A stretch of 64,000 nucleotides of DNA from Parahaliea mediterranea (GCF_003402235.1 NZ_QEWO01000005.1:186001-250000); one strand, 5' to 3'; positions 1-10,419 are shown, counted from the stretch's first letter. Notes: generated by a model not told the origin, from the sequence alone. Program-made: numbers and translations.

Positions 1-337
1 GCTCTCCCGGTTCGATCTGCCCCAGCCAGGCCAGCGAGGCCATCAGCCCGATGGTGCCGTGGCCGCACATGCCGAGGTAGCCTACGTTGTTGAAGAAGAT
101 CACCCCGGCGGTGTTGGCGGGGTCCACCGGCGCGCACAGCAGGGCGCCGACCATGACATCCGAGCCCCGCGGTTCGTTCACCAGGGCCCGGCGCAGCCAG
201 TCGTGTTCGCGGCGCAGAATGGCCAGGCGCTCGGCCATGCTGCCGCCGCCCAGGTCGGGGCCGCCGGCAATCACCAGGCGGGTGGGTTCGCCGCCGGTGT
301 GGGAGTCGATGACCCGGATGGACGCTGCTGTGTTCAC
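1..337 (-). CDS. Proline racemase family protein, probable 4-hydroxyproline 2-epimerase (partial, C-terminus beyond window)
   Basis: The N-terminal 112 codons of a proline racemase fold enzyme. The GTG start at 337 has a GGAG eight bases upstream. The protein opens with an [14 protein letters not shown]-type segment and later has MCGHGTIG, which carries the first catalytic cysteine. The second catalytic position (Cys in epimerases, Thr in dehydratases) lies outside the window, so the reaction cannot be read directly. Next to an aldehyde dehydrogenase and a DapA-family deaminase, the best assignment is epimerisation of trans-4-hydroxy-L-proline to cis-4-hydroxy-D-proline, the first catabolic step. 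It is the last visible gene of the minus-strand operon, 24 bases after the aldehyde dehydrogenase. Confidence 0.8.
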   Translation of the reverse strand, partial: MNTAASIRVIDSHTGGEPTRLVIAGGPDLGGGSMAERLAILRREHDWLRRALVNEPRGSDVMVGALLCAPVDPANTAGVIFFNNVGYLGMCGHGTIGLMASLAWLGQIEPGE

Positions 338-361
338 CGCGTGTTCTCCGTCGTGCAAGAC

Positions 362-1846
362 TTACTGGGCGAACCAGGTGGTCTTGGTTTCCAGGTACTG
401 CTCGAAGGCTTCCAGGCCGTTGTCCTGGCCGCCAAAGCCCGACAGTTTGTAGCCGCCGAAGGGAGTGGCGATGCTGCCTTCGGAGAAGCAGTTGACCGAC
501 ACGGTGCCGGCGCGGATGGCGCGGGCCACGCGGGTGGCGCGGCGGATGTCGGCGGTGTAGAGCGATGCCGCCAGGCCGTAGTGGGTGTCGTTGGCAAGTT
601 TGATGGCCTCTTCCTCGGTGTCGAAGGTGGTCACCGCCAGTACGGGGCCGAAGACTTCTTCGCGGAACAGGGTCATGGTGGGCTGCACGCCGTCGAAGAT
701 GGTGGGCTCTACCACCATGCCGGCGCCGAGGTCGGGGGTGCCGCCGCCGTGCACCAGCTGTGCGCCTTCGGACTTGGCGGTGGCGATGTGGCCGGCCACC
801 TTGTCGAAGTGAACCTTCTCCACCATGGGGCCGATCATGGTTTCCGGCTCCATCGGGTTGCCGACTTTCCAGTCCGCCAGCTTGGCCTTCAACAGGCCCA
901 GCAGTTCGTCTTTGCGGCTGGTGTGTACCAGCAGGCGCGAGCCGCAGCTGCAGTTCTCGCCCATGTTCCAGAAGGCCGCCGACAGCACGTCGTCCACGAT
1001 CTCTTCCAGCGAGTATACGTCGTCGAAGATAACCTGCGGGCTTTTGCCACCGCACTCCAGCACCACGCGCTTGAGGTTGCTTTTGGCGGCGTACTGCAGG
1101 AACAGACGGCCCACTTCGGTGGAGCCGGTGAAGGACAGCACGTCCACGTCGGGATGCAGGCCAAGTGGCATGCCGGTTTCCTCGCCAAGGCCAGTCACCA
1201 CGGTGAGGGCAGCGGCGGGCACGCCGGCCTCGTGGGCCAGTGCCACCATGCGGCAGGCGGACAGGGAGGTCTGCTCGGCGGGTTTGACGATGACCGAGTT
1301 GCCCACCGCCAGGGCCGGGCCAACCTTCCAGGCGAACATTTGCGCCGGGAAGTTCCAGGGCAGAACCGCGCCCACCACGCCGGCGGCTTCCTTGGTGATG
1401 AGGGCCAGGGCCTCGGGGCCGGTGGGGGCGATTTTGCCAAACAGTTTGTCACTGGCCTCGGCGTACCAGCGGCAGGTGTTGATGGTCTCGGGAATGTCGG
1501 TGTTCAGGCACTCGGTGATGGGCTTGCCGGCATCCACGCAGTCCAGGGCCGCCAGTTCGTCGGCGTGCTGCTCCATCAGGTCGCACCAGCGCAGCAGTAC
1601 CGCCTTGCGCTCGCCGGGCTCCAGGGCGGACCATTCGCCGCCTTCAAAGCAGGCGCGGGCGGCGCTCACCGCGGCGTTCACGGTGGCTTCGTTGCCCCGG
1701 TACACACTGCCGATCAGGCTGTTGTCCCAGGGGTTGCGGTTTTCCAGGCTGGCCTCTGACGGGCGGTAGCCCGGCACCATGGCGCTGGCGCTGAGTTCAC
1801 CGGCGCTGGCGCCTTCGAAGACGGCTTTGACGCTGTCGCTGAGCAT
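362..1846 (-). CDS. NAD(P)-dependent aldehyde dehydrogenase, probable 2-oxoglutarate semialdehyde dehydrogenase
   Basis: A full-length ALDH-superfamily enzyme of 494 aa. The Rossmann region includes the PWNFP motif near residue 163 and FTGSTEVG near 239. The general base is Glu264 (VVLECGGKSP) and the nucleophile is Cys299 (GENCSCGSR). The C-terminus has the GG(Y/F)K-SG-G-(D/E)NG pattern of PuuC-like members. ATG at 1846 follows AGGAG by seven bases. Family members in hydroxyproline clusters oxidise 2-oxoglutarate semialdehyde to 2-oxoglutarate, which is the inferred role here because the gene sits between the epimerase and the DapA-like deaminase. Sequence alone cannot exclude a gamma-aminobutyraldehyde-type substrate. 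Confidence 0.9.
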   Translation of the reverse strand: MLSDSVKAVFEGASAGELSASAMVPGYRPSEASLENRNPWDNSLIGSVYRGNEATVNAAVSAARACFEGGEWSALEPGERKAVLLRWCDLMEQHADELAALDCVDAGKPITECLNTDIPETINTCRWYAEASDKLFGKIAPTGPEALALITKEAAGVVGAVLPWNFPAQMFAWKVGPALAVGNSVIVKPAEQTSLSACRMVALAHEAGVPAAALTVVTGLGEETGMPLGLHPDVDVLSFTGSTEVGRLFLQYAAKSNLKRVVLECGGKSPQVIFDDVYSLEEIVDDVLSAAFWNMGENCSCGSRLLVHTSRKDELLGLLKAKLADWKVGNPMEPETMIGPMVEKVHFDKVAGHIATAKSEGAQLVHGGGTPDLGAGMVVEPTIFDGVQPTMTLFREEVFGPVLAVTTFDTEEEAIKLANDTHYGLAASLYTADIRRATRVARAIRAGTVSVNCFSEGSIATPFGGYKLSGFGGQDNGLEAFEQYLETKTTWFAQ

Positions 1847-1885
1847 GGGCTTTCTCCTTAATCGGCAGTGTGGGTGGTGGCTGGA

Positions 1886-2761
1886 TCAGTTCAGGGCGGC
1901 TTTCAGGGCAGCCAGAAAGTCGTTTTCGTCGTCCTTGCTGATGGGCAGCAGGGGCGCGCGGATGGCGCCGGCCTCGATGCCGAGGTGGCTGACGCCCAGC
2001 TTGGCCTTCTGATTGTAGTCGCCGCCCTCGGCGTTCTGGATCACCGGCAGCAGGCGGGCCATGATGGCGCGCACGCGCTCGTGATCACCCGCCACGGCGG
2101 CCTGGTGCATGGCCACGTGGTCGGCGGCCAGGTAGTTGGCGCAGCCGCCAATCCAGGAGCGGGCGCCCCAGGCCAGGTAGTCGGCGCCCTGGTCGTCGGA
2201 GCCGCACACCACCTGGAAGCCGTCAAACTCGGTGTTGAGCAGGGTCAGGGCGCGGCTGAAATCGCCGCTGCTCTCTTTGATGCCCACGATGTAAGGGTTT
2301 TTGGCCAGTTCGATGACGGTGTCCACGCTAATCTCCACCCCGGAGCGGGCGGGGAAGTTGTACATCACAATCGGCATTTTCACGGTGTCGGCCAGGGTCT
2401 GGAAGTGGCGCACAATTTCGTGCTGGCCGGGCAGGCAATAGATGGGCGGCGCGGCCATCAGGCCCTGGTAGCCGAGCGCTTTGGCCTGTTCGGCCTTGGC
2501 GATGGAACCTGTGGTACTCATGTCGTTGACGCCGGCCAGCAGGGCGGCGCGCTCGCCCACGGTCTCGGCCACATAGCGCAGCACGCCTTCGCGTTCCGCC
2601 TCGCTCAGGGCGTAGTACTCGCCGGTGGTGCCGCAGGTGACGATGCCGGCCACGCCGGCGCCCAGCAGGTGCTCCAGCAGCTGGCCCAGGGCGTCGTAGT
2701 TGACCTCGCCAGCGCTGTTGAAGGGGGTGATGACCGGAACCAGAATGCCGTCGATATTCAT
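1886..2761 (-). CDS. DapA/NAL-family lyase, probable 1-pyrroline-4-hydroxy-2-carboxylate deaminase
   Basis: A 291-aa TIM barrel of the dihydrodipicolinate synthase family. The GTTGE loop is at residues 44-48, the catalytic tyrosine at 134 (MYNFP) and the Schiff-base lysine at 162 (GIKESSGD). The ATG is preceded by GGAG at eight bases. In hydroxyproline catabolism, members of this family deaminate and dehydrate 1-pyrroline-4-hydroxy-2-carboxylate to 2-oxoglutarate semialdehyde, the substrate of the adjacent aldehyde dehydrogenase. That function is inferred from position; true dapA is normally found with lysine genes. It is first in the transcription unit (deaminase, ALDH, epimerase), and the shared operator-like motif lies 80 bases upstream. 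Confidence 0.85.
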   Translation of the reverse strand: MNIDGILVPVITPFNSAGEVNYDALGQLLEHLLGAGVAGIVTCGTTGEYYALSEAEREGVLRYVAETVGERAALLAGVNDMSTTGSIAKAEQAKALGYQGLMAAPPIYCLPGQHEIVRHFQTLADTVKMPIVMYNFPARSGVEISVDTVIELAKNPYIVGIKESSGDFSRALTLLNTEFDGFQVVCGSDDQGADYLAWGARSWIGGCANYLAADHVAMHQAAVAGDHERVRAIMARLLPVIQNAEGGDYNQKAKLGVSHLGIEAGAIRAPLLPISKDDENDFLAALKAALN

Positions 2762-2840
2762 GCTGCTATCTCCAGATAAAAAGGGTGGGGCGCCAGGTGA
2801 TGGCCGGCGCGGAACAGGCTATGCCGCCCATAATATGTTT

Positions 2841-2852
2841 TTTGTGTGCAAA
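2841..2852. promoter_or_regulatory. Candidate GntR operator, copy 1 (TTTG-N4-CAAA)
   Basis: TTTGTGTGCAAA lies in an AT-rich patch 80 bases upstream of the DapA-family gene and is followed by GTCAAATTA. Similar motifs occur at 6484 and 10408, also in promoter gaps of this island. Copies 1 and 3 share the longer string CAAAG(T/G)CAAAT. Binding by the GntR protein at 10492 is inferred. Confidence 0.55.
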
Positions 2853-2873
2853 GTCAAATTAATGCGGCGCACC

Positions 2874-3851
2874 TTACGGCTCCCCCTGCCCGGCTGCCCT
2901 GGCGACCAAAACGCGCCAGGCCTGGCTGGCCACGGCCAGATCTTGCACGGCGTTGCCCACTGACTTGAAGAAGCTCACGCCCTGACCGGCCGCTGGCAGG
3001 GGGCGCAGGCCGGCGCACAGCTCGCCCAGTTCGGCGTAGATGTGCTGCTCGCCAATGGTGCCGCTGGCCACGGCCTGGGTGATGTCGCCGGCCTCCGCCA
3101 GGCAGGCGCTGCGCTGGTCGGCCACCAGCAGGGCGCGGGCCACGGTGGCGGGCGGCACCTCGGCCATGCCCTTGTGGTAGGAGCCCACGCCGTTGATGTG
3201 CACTACCGGCCCCAGGTTGGCATCGGCAAAGACCGGCGCGCTGGCGGAGGTGGCGGTGCATATGAGGTCCGCCTGTTGTAGCTCGGCCGGGTCGCTGGCG
3301 GCGCGCAGGGGAAAGGGGTAGTGGGCCGACTGGGCCCTGGCAAAGGCGGCGGCGCGCTCGGCACTGGTGGCGAACACCACAACCTCCTGCAGCTCGCGCA
3401 CGGCGGCCATGGCCTGCAACTGGGTCACCGCCTGGTGGCCCGCGCCAAACAGGGCCAGCCGCTTGGGGCCGGGACTGGCCAGCAGGTCGGTGGCAAGGCC
3501 GGCGCCGGCGCCGGTGCGCAGGGCGGTGACGAACTCGGCATCAAAGGCCGCCAGCGGCACGCCGGTGGGGGCGTCGAACAGGGTGAACACGGCGTGCAGG
3601 CGCGGCAGGCCCCGGGCCGGGTTGGAATGGTTCACGCTCACGGTCTTGACGCCATAGTGGCCACTGGCCGGCAGGTACACGGGCATGACCAGGGCGCAAT
3701 CGCCGCCCTCAAGCGGCATATTGGTGCGCAGGGGCACGGCGGCCTCGCCCCGGGTCAGGCTGGCGAAGGCGCCGCGCATCAGTTCGATGGCGTCCGCCAT
3801 GCTGACGGCGGAGGCGATGGCGGCGGCGTCGTAAAAGGGAATCTGAGACAT
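2874..3851 (-). CDS. Ornithine cyclodeaminase/mu-crystallin family, probable delta1-pyrroline-2-carboxylate reductase
   Basis: 325 aa of the ornithine cyclodeaminase/mu-crystallin fold. The active-site lysine is Lys69 (YGVKTVSV), and a dinucleotide-binding loop LFGAGHQA spans about residues 134-141. Bacterial homologues beside trans-3-hydroxyproline dehydratase reduce delta1-pyrroline-2-carboxylate to L-proline with NAD(P)H. That fits here, because the next upstream gene is such a dehydratase and ends only four bases before this start. No good ribosome-binding site precedes the ATG, so translational coupling is likely. An alanine dehydrogenase or true ornithine cyclodeaminase role is possible but less consistent with context. 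Confidence 0.85.
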   Translation of the reverse strand: MSQIPFYDAAAIASAVSMADAIELMRGAFASLTRGEAAVPLRTNMPLEGGDCALVMPVYLPASGHYGVKTVSVNHSNPARGLPRLHAVFTLFDAPTGVPLAAFDAEFVTALRTGAGAGLATDLLASPGPKRLALFGAGHQAVTQLQAMAAVRELQEVVVFATSAERAAAFARAQSAHYPFPLRAASDPAELQQADLICTATSASAPVFADANLGPVVHINGVGSYHKGMAEVPPATVARALLVADQRSACLAEAGDITQAVASGTIGEQHIYAELGELCAGLRPLPAAGQGVSFFKSVGNAVQDLAVASQAWRVLVARAAGQGEP

Positions 3852-3855
3852 GGGC

Positions 3856-4901
3856 TTAACGGATGAAAAAGCCGTGGGCCAGCGGGTCCGCCGGGTCGAT
3901 CAGAAACTCGTGGCGGCCGGTGATATGGGCCTGTCCCTCCACCTCCGGCACGATGGCGGCGTGGCCGCAGTAGTCCAGGGTGCTGTGCACCGCGGCGCGA
4001 AAGCGGCTGCCGATGATGCTCTCGATTTGCAGGGATTCGCCGCAGGCCAGCTCACCCCGGGCGTGGTGGATAGCCACCCGGCCGCTGACCCCGGTGCCGG
4101 TGGGGCTGCGGTCCAGTTCACCGTCGGCAAAGATGCAGACATTGCGGCTGTCGGCGCCCTCGCCCCGGGGCGCGTCGATGAAGATGGTGCCATAGAGAAA
4201 GCCCAGGGCCGCATCCTCCGGGTGCTGGATGGGGCGGCTGTCCATCACCGCCTGCTTGATGGCGCGGCCGGCGGCGATCAGGGCGGCGGCGTTGTCGGGG
4301 CCGGTGTCCAGGCCCAGTTCGCGGGCGTCCACATAGGCGTAGTAGGCGCCGCCGAAGGCCAGGTCGTAGCGCACGGTGCCAAGGCCCGGCACGGCGACCT
4401 CCGCATCCAGCTCCACCACGTAGGAGGGCACGTTGTGAAAATACACGCTGGCCACCCGGTTCTGCTCGATGCGCGCGTAGGCGGTGATGCGCCCGGCCGG
4501 GGAGTCGATGCGCAGGCAGGTTTGCGGTGCCTGCATCGGCAGCACGCCGGTGTCCAGCAGCGCGGTGGTGGCGGCGATGATGCCGTGGCCGCACATGCTG
4601 CTGTAGCCCTCGTTGTGGGTGAAGATCACGCCAAAATCACCGTCCGGTGTGGTGGCCTCGGTGACAATGCAGCCGTACATGTCCGCGTGGCCGCGGGGTT
4701 CCCAGACGGTGGCGCGGCGCAGCGTGTCCAGCTGTTCGCGGCAGTGGGCCTGCTTGTCCAGAATGCTGGTACCGGGGATGTCGCCGTAGCCGTCCAGATA
4801 GATGCGCAGGGGCTCGCCGCCGGTGTGGGCGTCCAGGCAGCGTACCCGCCGCCAGTCGGCGGGGGGCTGCCAGGTGAGGGGGATCAGCAGTTGTGTCGGG
4901 T

Positions 4902-4905
<4 letters not shown>
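3856..4905 (-). CDS. trans-3-hydroxy-L-proline dehydratase
   Basis: A 349-aa proline racemase family enzyme. The first catalytic position is Cys105 (SMCGHGI), but the second is Thr269 (DRSPTGTGV), where racemases and 4-hydroxyproline epimerases have Cys. The Cys/Thr pair is the known signature of trans-3-hydroxy-L-proline dehydratase, which forms delta1-pyrroline-2-carboxylate. The product is the substrate of the reductase that follows four bases downstream. The ATG overlaps the stop of the peptide transporter gene (ATGA), so transporter, dehydratase and reductase form one coupled unit. The separate family member at the left window edge probably handles the 4-hydroxy isomer. Confidence 0.88.
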
Positions 4906-6410
<1,505 letters not shown>

Positions 6411-6483
6411 GCGGCGGGCCTGCGCTGCTGCACTGTGCTTGAATTGCCTGAAGGCATCGTGATAATGTCCGCTCTAATTTGTT

Positions 6484-6495
6484 TTTGCGCACAAT
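6484..6495. promoter_or_regulatory. Candidate GntR operator, copy 2 (TTTG-N4-CAAT)
   Basis: TTTGCGCACAAT lies in the divergent gap between the peptide transporter and the FAD dehydrogenase, flanked by T-rich and A-rich sequence like the copies at 2841 and 10408. It is well placed to control both directions. It matches the other two at the TTTG and CAA positions; binding is inferred. Confidence 0.5.
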
Positions 6496-6532
6496 AAATA
6501 CTTGTTGCTGCGCTGTCAAACGCGGGGGCCGC

Positions 6533-7810
6533 ATGGCTGAAATGCAACAGGATACGGTGGTCATTGGCGCGGGTGTGGTGGGCACCTGCATTGCAGAGCG
6601 CCTGCAGCACGAGGGCGGCAAGGTGCTGCTGCTGGATCGCGCCGGCATCGGCGAGGGCTGCTCCAGCGGCAACGCTGGCCACTTCGCCACCGACGTGGTG
6701 CTGCCCTTGGCCAATCCCCAGACTTTGCTGGGCCTGCCGAAAATGATGCTCGACCCAATGAGCCCCCTGAGCCTGCGCTGGTCCTACCTGCCGCGCATGG
6801 CGCCCTGGCTGCTGCGCTTTGCCCTGGCTGCCCTGCCGGGCCCGGCGCGGCAAACCACCCTTGCCCTGCGCGCGCTGAACAGCCGCTCCATCGAGAGCTT
6901 TGAGCGCCTGCTGGACCGCACCGGCCTGCGCGCCATGATGGTGCAGCGCGGCGCCATCACCGTGTTTGAATCACCCGACAGCCAGCGCGCCTATGGCAAG
7001 ACCCTGGCGCTGCTGCGCCAGCACGGCGTAGTGGTGGAAGAGCACGATGGCGCCGCCCTGCGAGACCTGGAGCCGACCCTGGGCAGCGCGGTACACAGCG
7101 GGCTGTTCTTTCCCAACACCGCCCACACCGTGAACCCCCTGCGCCTGACCCGCGAGCTGGCCCGGCACTTTGTGGCCAATGGCGGCGAGGTGCGCAGCGG
7201 CAACAGCGGCGCGGTTGAGTCACTGGCCCTGCGTGACGGTGGCGTTGCGCTGCGCCTGGCCAGCGGAGAAACCCTGCACGCGCGCCAGGTGGTGCTGGCG
7301 GCGGGGGCCTTCAGCGCCCGCCTGCTGAAGCCACTCGGCTTGCGGGTGCCGCTGGATACCGAGCGCGGTTACCACCTGATGCTGCCGCAGCCGGGGGCGG
7401 GGCTGTCGCGCCCGGTGACCTCCCACGAGCGCTCCTTCGTCATGACACCGATGGAGGATGGCCTGCGCCTGGCCGGCACCGTGGAACTGGCGGGCCTTGA
7501 GGCCGAGCCGGACTACCGCCGCGCCGACATTTTGCTGGATCACGCGCGCCACCTGCTGGGCAATGTGAGCGGCGAGGGCGCCACCCGCTGGATGGGCTTT
7601 CGGCCCTCCCTGCCGGATTCCCTGCCAGTGATTGGCGCCGCCCCCGGCGCGCCGCAACTGCTGCTGGCCTTTGGCCACCAGCACCTGGGGCTGACCCAGG
7701 CGGCGGTCACCGCCGAGCTGCTTGGCGACTTTGCCGCCGGGCGGCGCACCGCCTTTGACATCAGCCCCTACCGCATCGAGCGCTTTGGCGGCGCCCGCCG
7801 GCTGGCCTGA
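6533..7810 (+). CDS. FAD-dependent D-amino acid dehydrogenase (DadA-like), probable D-hydroxyproline dehydrogenase
   Basis: A DAO/DadA-type flavoprotein of 425 aa. An N-terminal FAD-binding GxGxxG (IGAGVVG, residues 11-17) is followed by SSGNAGHF and ends with the typical GFRPSLPDSLPVIG and GHQHLGLT segments. The ATG at 6533 puts the FAD motif at the usual distance; an in-frame ATG at 6479 would add a Cys-rich leader and overlap operator copy 2, so it is unlikely. In the 4-hydroxyproline pathway this family oxidises cis-4-hydroxy-D-proline to 1-pyrroline-4-hydroxy-2-carboxylate, feeding the DapA-like deaminase. It is probably associated with the inner face of the membrane and the quinone pool. 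Confidence 0.87.
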   Translation: MAEMQQDTVVIGAGVVGTCIAERLQHEGGKVLLLDRAGIGEGCSSGNAGHFATDVVLPLANPQTLLGLPKMMLDPMSPLSLRWSYLPRMAPWLLRFALAALPGPARQTTLALRALNSRSIESFERLLDRTGLRAMMVQRGAITVFESPDSQRAYGKTLALLRQHGVVVEEHDGAALRDLEPTLGSAVHSGLFFPNTAHTVNPLRLTRELARHFVANGGEVRSGNSGAVESLALRDGGVALRLASGETLHARQVVLAAGAFSARLLKPLGLRVPLDTERGYHLMLPQPGAGLSRPVTSHERSFVMTPMEDGLRLAGTVELAGLEAEPDYRRADILLDHARHLLGNVSGEGATRWMGFRPSLPDSLPVIGAAPGAPQLLLAFGHQHLGLTQAAVTAELLGDFAAGRRTAFDISPYRIERFGGARRLA

Positions 7811-7850
7811 CAGGCCGCCTCCCACCCGATAACAACGACGGAGACCAACC

Positions 7851-9332
7851 ATGCGAATAACCCGACTGCCCCTGGCACTGACTGCGGCGGCGCTGCTGTC
7901 CTGGACCGGCGCCGCCCTGGCCGAGCGCCTGGCCATCGTCGGCGCCACTGTGATCGACGGCAACGGCGGCAAACCCCTGAGCAACGCCACCCTGGTGGTG
8001 GACGGCGAGCGCATTGCCGCCCTCGGCGCCGCCGGCGACGTGGCGGTGCCGGACGATGCCCGGGTGATCGACGCCAAGGGCAAATACCTGGTGCCCGGCT
8101 TTATCGACAGCAACGTACACGCCTCGGTGTATGGCAACTCCCGTCGCCGGGAAACCGTCACCAAGTACCACCACCGCAGCGAGGAGCTGATCGAGGAATT
8201 TGTGCAGCTGCAGCTCAAGCACGGGGTGACCACCATTCGCGACAGCTACGGCGCGCTGATCCCGCTGATGGCGGTGCGCGACCGCATTGCCCGTGGCGAG
8301 GCCATCGGCCCGCGCATGCTGGTGGCGGGCAATATCCTGGGCTGGGGCGGCCCCTTCTCCATGACCTTCTCGCTGATGCAGGAGTCCGAGCTGACCCTGT
8401 TCCAGCAGCAGTGGAACGACTACATCGCCCAGGGGGTGGGCGAGGAGCTGCTGGACATGGAGCCGGCGGAGCTGCGTACCGCGGTGGATAACTACCTCGA
8501 CAAGGGCCCCAACTTCATCAAGTACGGCGGCACCAGCCACTTCAGCACGCCGTCGCTGATCGGCTTTTCGCCGCGCACCCAGAAGGTGATTGTGGATGCC
8601 GGCCACGCCCGCAACCTGGTGGTGGAAACCCACTCCACCAGCCCCGAGGGCCTGCGCATGTCGGTGGAGGCGGGGGTGGATTTGGTGCAGCACCCGGAAA
8701 TGCTGACCCGCGAATATTCCGACGACCTGCTGGCCCTGGTGGCCAAGAGCGGCACCCTGTGCGCCATGCGCCCCAACGTGTATACCGGGCCCTCCTGGCA
8801 GGCGCACCTGGCCCAGCGCAAGGCCGCCCAACAAGCCCAGGCCGAGATGCCCGCGCCGCGCACCTCGGCGGAGCAGCGCCAGCGGGCGGCGGACGCGGGC
8901 CGCTGGCTGCAGATCCAGCGCGATAACGCCGTGCGCCTGATCGAGGCCGGCTGCCCGGTCACCATTGCCACCGACAACTACCAGGGCAGCGCCCCGGAGT
9001 TTCGCAAAACGCCAAAGGCGCAGAACCAGGAGCCCGGCATCGGCAGCCTTATTGCCATTGAAGGCCTGGTGGAGCTGGGCATGAGCGAGGCCGAGGCCCT
9101 CGTCGCCGGCACCCGCAACGGCGCCCGCGCGGCGCGCATGCTGGATGACATCGGCACCCTGGAAGTGGGCAAGGTGGCGGACATGGTGCTGCTGGACGCC
9201 AACCCGCTGCGCGACATCAGCAACATCCGCAAGCAGGCGGCGGTGATCGCCCGGGGCCGGGTGATCGACACCGCGGCGCTGCCGGAGCAGGCGATTTTCT
9301 CCGCCCCGGCGGGCGATTTGATGGACCACTAA
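7851..9332 (+). CDS. Exported metal-dependent amidohydrolase, prolidase/imidazolonepropionase-like, with altered first metal motif
   Basis: 493 aa with a clear signal peptide (Arg near the N-terminus, hydrophobic core, AALA cut near residue 24). It has the amidohydrolase barrel: Lys224 (bridging carbamate position), His261 (VETHS), His281 (VQHPE) and Asp375 (ATDN). The first metal motif, normally HxH, reads Asn88-Val89-His90 (GFIDSNVHAS), so one ligand is replaced. Relatives include Xaa-Pro and N-acyl-amino-acid hydrolases of the Sgx9260 type. Forty bases after the FAD dehydrogenase and in the same direction, it probably acts on proline or hydroxyproline derivatives in the periplasm. The exact substrate is unknown. 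Confidence 0.8.
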   Translation: MRITRLPLALTAAALLSWTGAALAERLAIVGATVIDGNGGKPLSNATLVVDGERIAALGAAGDVAVPDDARVIDAKGKYLVPGFIDSNVHASVYGNSRRRETVTKYHHRSEELIEEFVQLQLKHGVTTIRDSYGALIPLMAVRDRIARGEAIGPRMLVAGNILGWGGPFSMTFSLMQESELTLFQQQWNDYIAQGVGEELLDMEPAELRTAVDNYLDKGPNFIKYGGTSHFSTPSLIGFSPRTQKVIVDAGHARNLVVETHSTSPEGLRMSVEAGVDLVQHPEMLTREYSDDLLALVAKSGTLCAMRPNVYTGPSWQAHLAQRKAAQQAQAEMPAPRTSAEQRQRAADAGRWLQIQRDNAVRLIEAGCPVTIATDNYQGSAPEFRKTPKAQNQEPGIGSLIAIEGLVELGMSEAEALVAGTRNGARAARMLDDIGTLEVGKVADMVLLDANPLRDISNIRKQAAVIARGRVIDTAALPEQAIFSAPAGDLMDH

Positions 9333-9369
9333 AAAGGGAGCACCTCCCCCACCATCCCTTGGTCCAGCT

Positions 9370-9404
9370 GGCCGGGGCGGCCGCTCGCCGCCCCGGCCTT
9401 TTTA
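9370..9404 (+). terminator. Rho-independent terminator after the amidohydrolase gene
   Basis: An 11-bp perfect GC stem (9370-9380 with 9388-9398), a seven-base loop and a run of five T. It ends the dehydrogenase/amidohydrolase unit and overlaps the stop codon of the convergent cyclophilin gene. Confidence 0.9.
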
Positions 9405-10346
9405 TTGCAGGCGGGTGGGTACGCTCACGGCGCAGGCATCGACATAGTCGGGGGTTTCGACAAACCACGGCTCCGGCCGGTTGCGTCGTGCCGCCACTAG
9501 CTCGGCAAAGCTGGCGGAGCCGGTGTCCATCACCTGGATGTCCAGCCGCTCACTGGCCGGTACATCCGCCGCCACCTGCAGGCGCAGGATGGGGTTGCGG
9601 CGCTCCTCGGCCAGGGTGCCGTAGAGATCGCTGCGGGAGCGGTTGAGCTGCTGCATCACGTCCATGCCGTGCACCACGCGGCCAAACACGGTGACGTTGC
9701 GGTCCAGGTAGCGGGGGGCGTGGCCCAGCACCACATAGAACTCGGTGCCGCCGCTGTCGGGGCTGTCGTCCCGGGCCATGGCGAAGGCCGCCGGGCAGTG
9801 GATCAGCCAGGCCTCGCCAGTTGCCGGGTCGAAGGCGGCGGGCAGGCCGTCCACAAAGCCGGTGCGCGGGGCGTAGCTGTCCGGGTCGGGCAGAAAGGTG
9901 AAGTCCCCGGCGGCGACCGCCGTTGTGAAGCGCTCGCTCTTCAGCTGGCGCTGGCCGGCGCCGGTGTCGCGCTGTTTGCTCTGGTCGCCGCCCTGGGCCA
10001 CAAAGCCCTCGACCACCCGGTAAATGCTGAGGCCGTCGTAAAAGCCCTCCCGCGCCAGGGTTTTAATGTTGGCGCTGTGGGCCGGGGCAAAGCGCGGCGC
10101 CAGCTCAATCACCACCCGCCCCTGGGGCAGGTCCAGGTAGAGGGTGTTCTGTGCAGCCAGGCTGCGCCAGGCGCTGGCCGGCGCGTTCTCGATAATCTCG
10201 TAGGGCGAGCGGGGGCTGGCCGGGGGCTGGTCGGGCGCCTGGCCCTGGGCGTGAGCCATGGGGTGAACCAGGGGGTTAACCAGAGCGGCGCCACACAGCA
10301 GGGCGGCAAAAGCGCCGCGCAGAAGGTGGATGGGGGTACTTGGCAT
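9402..10346 (-). CDS. Periplasmic cyclophilin-type peptidyl-prolyl cis-trans isomerase (long form)
   Basis: 314 aa with a signal sequence (hydrophobic core, AHAQ cut near residue 32) and a cyclophilin core. The catalytic Arg lies in YRVVEGFVAQGGD, and later blocks read GGTEFYVVLG and VFGRVVHGMDV. It is much longer than the usual 165-190 aa because of an insertion between the QGGD block and the TEFY block and a C-terminal extension. ATG at 10346 is preceded by AGGAG and gives the signal peptide at the very N-terminus. It catalyses X-Pro bond isomerisation in the envelope. Its position between an exported amidohydrolase and the island regulator suggests help in breaking down Pro/Hyp-rich peptides, though a general folding role is possible. 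Confidence 0.85.
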   Translation of the reverse strand: MPSTPIHLLRGAFAALLCGAALVNPLVHPMAHAQGQAPDQPPASPRSPYEIIENAPASAWRSLAAQNTLYLDLPQGRVVIELAPRFAPAHSANIKTLAREGFYDGLSIYRVVEGFVAQGGDQSKQRDTGAGQRQLKSERFTTAVAAGDFTFLPDPDSYAPRTGFVDGLPAAFDPATGEAWLIHCPAAFAMARDDSPDSGGTEFYVVLGHAPRYLDRNVTVFGRVVHGMDVMQQLNRSRSDLYGTLAEERRNPILRLQVAADVPASERLDIQVMDTGSASFAELVAARRNRPEPWFVETPDYVDACAVSVPTRLQ

Positions 10347-10407
10347 TGTTGGCTTACTCCTCTTTATAATCGGGCCAGAAGAAACAGAGAGAGCAGCATA
10401 AGTTGAT

Positions 10408-10419
10408 TTTGCATCCAAA
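10408..10419. promoter_or_regulatory. Candidate GntR operator, copy 3 (TTTG-N4-CAAA)
   Basis: TTTGCATCCAAA, followed by GGCAAATAA, lies in the divergent gap between the cyclophilin gene and the GntR gene. It resembles copy 1 over about 20 positions. Its location would allow autoregulation of the GntR gene and control of the cyclophilin. Confidence 0.55.
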
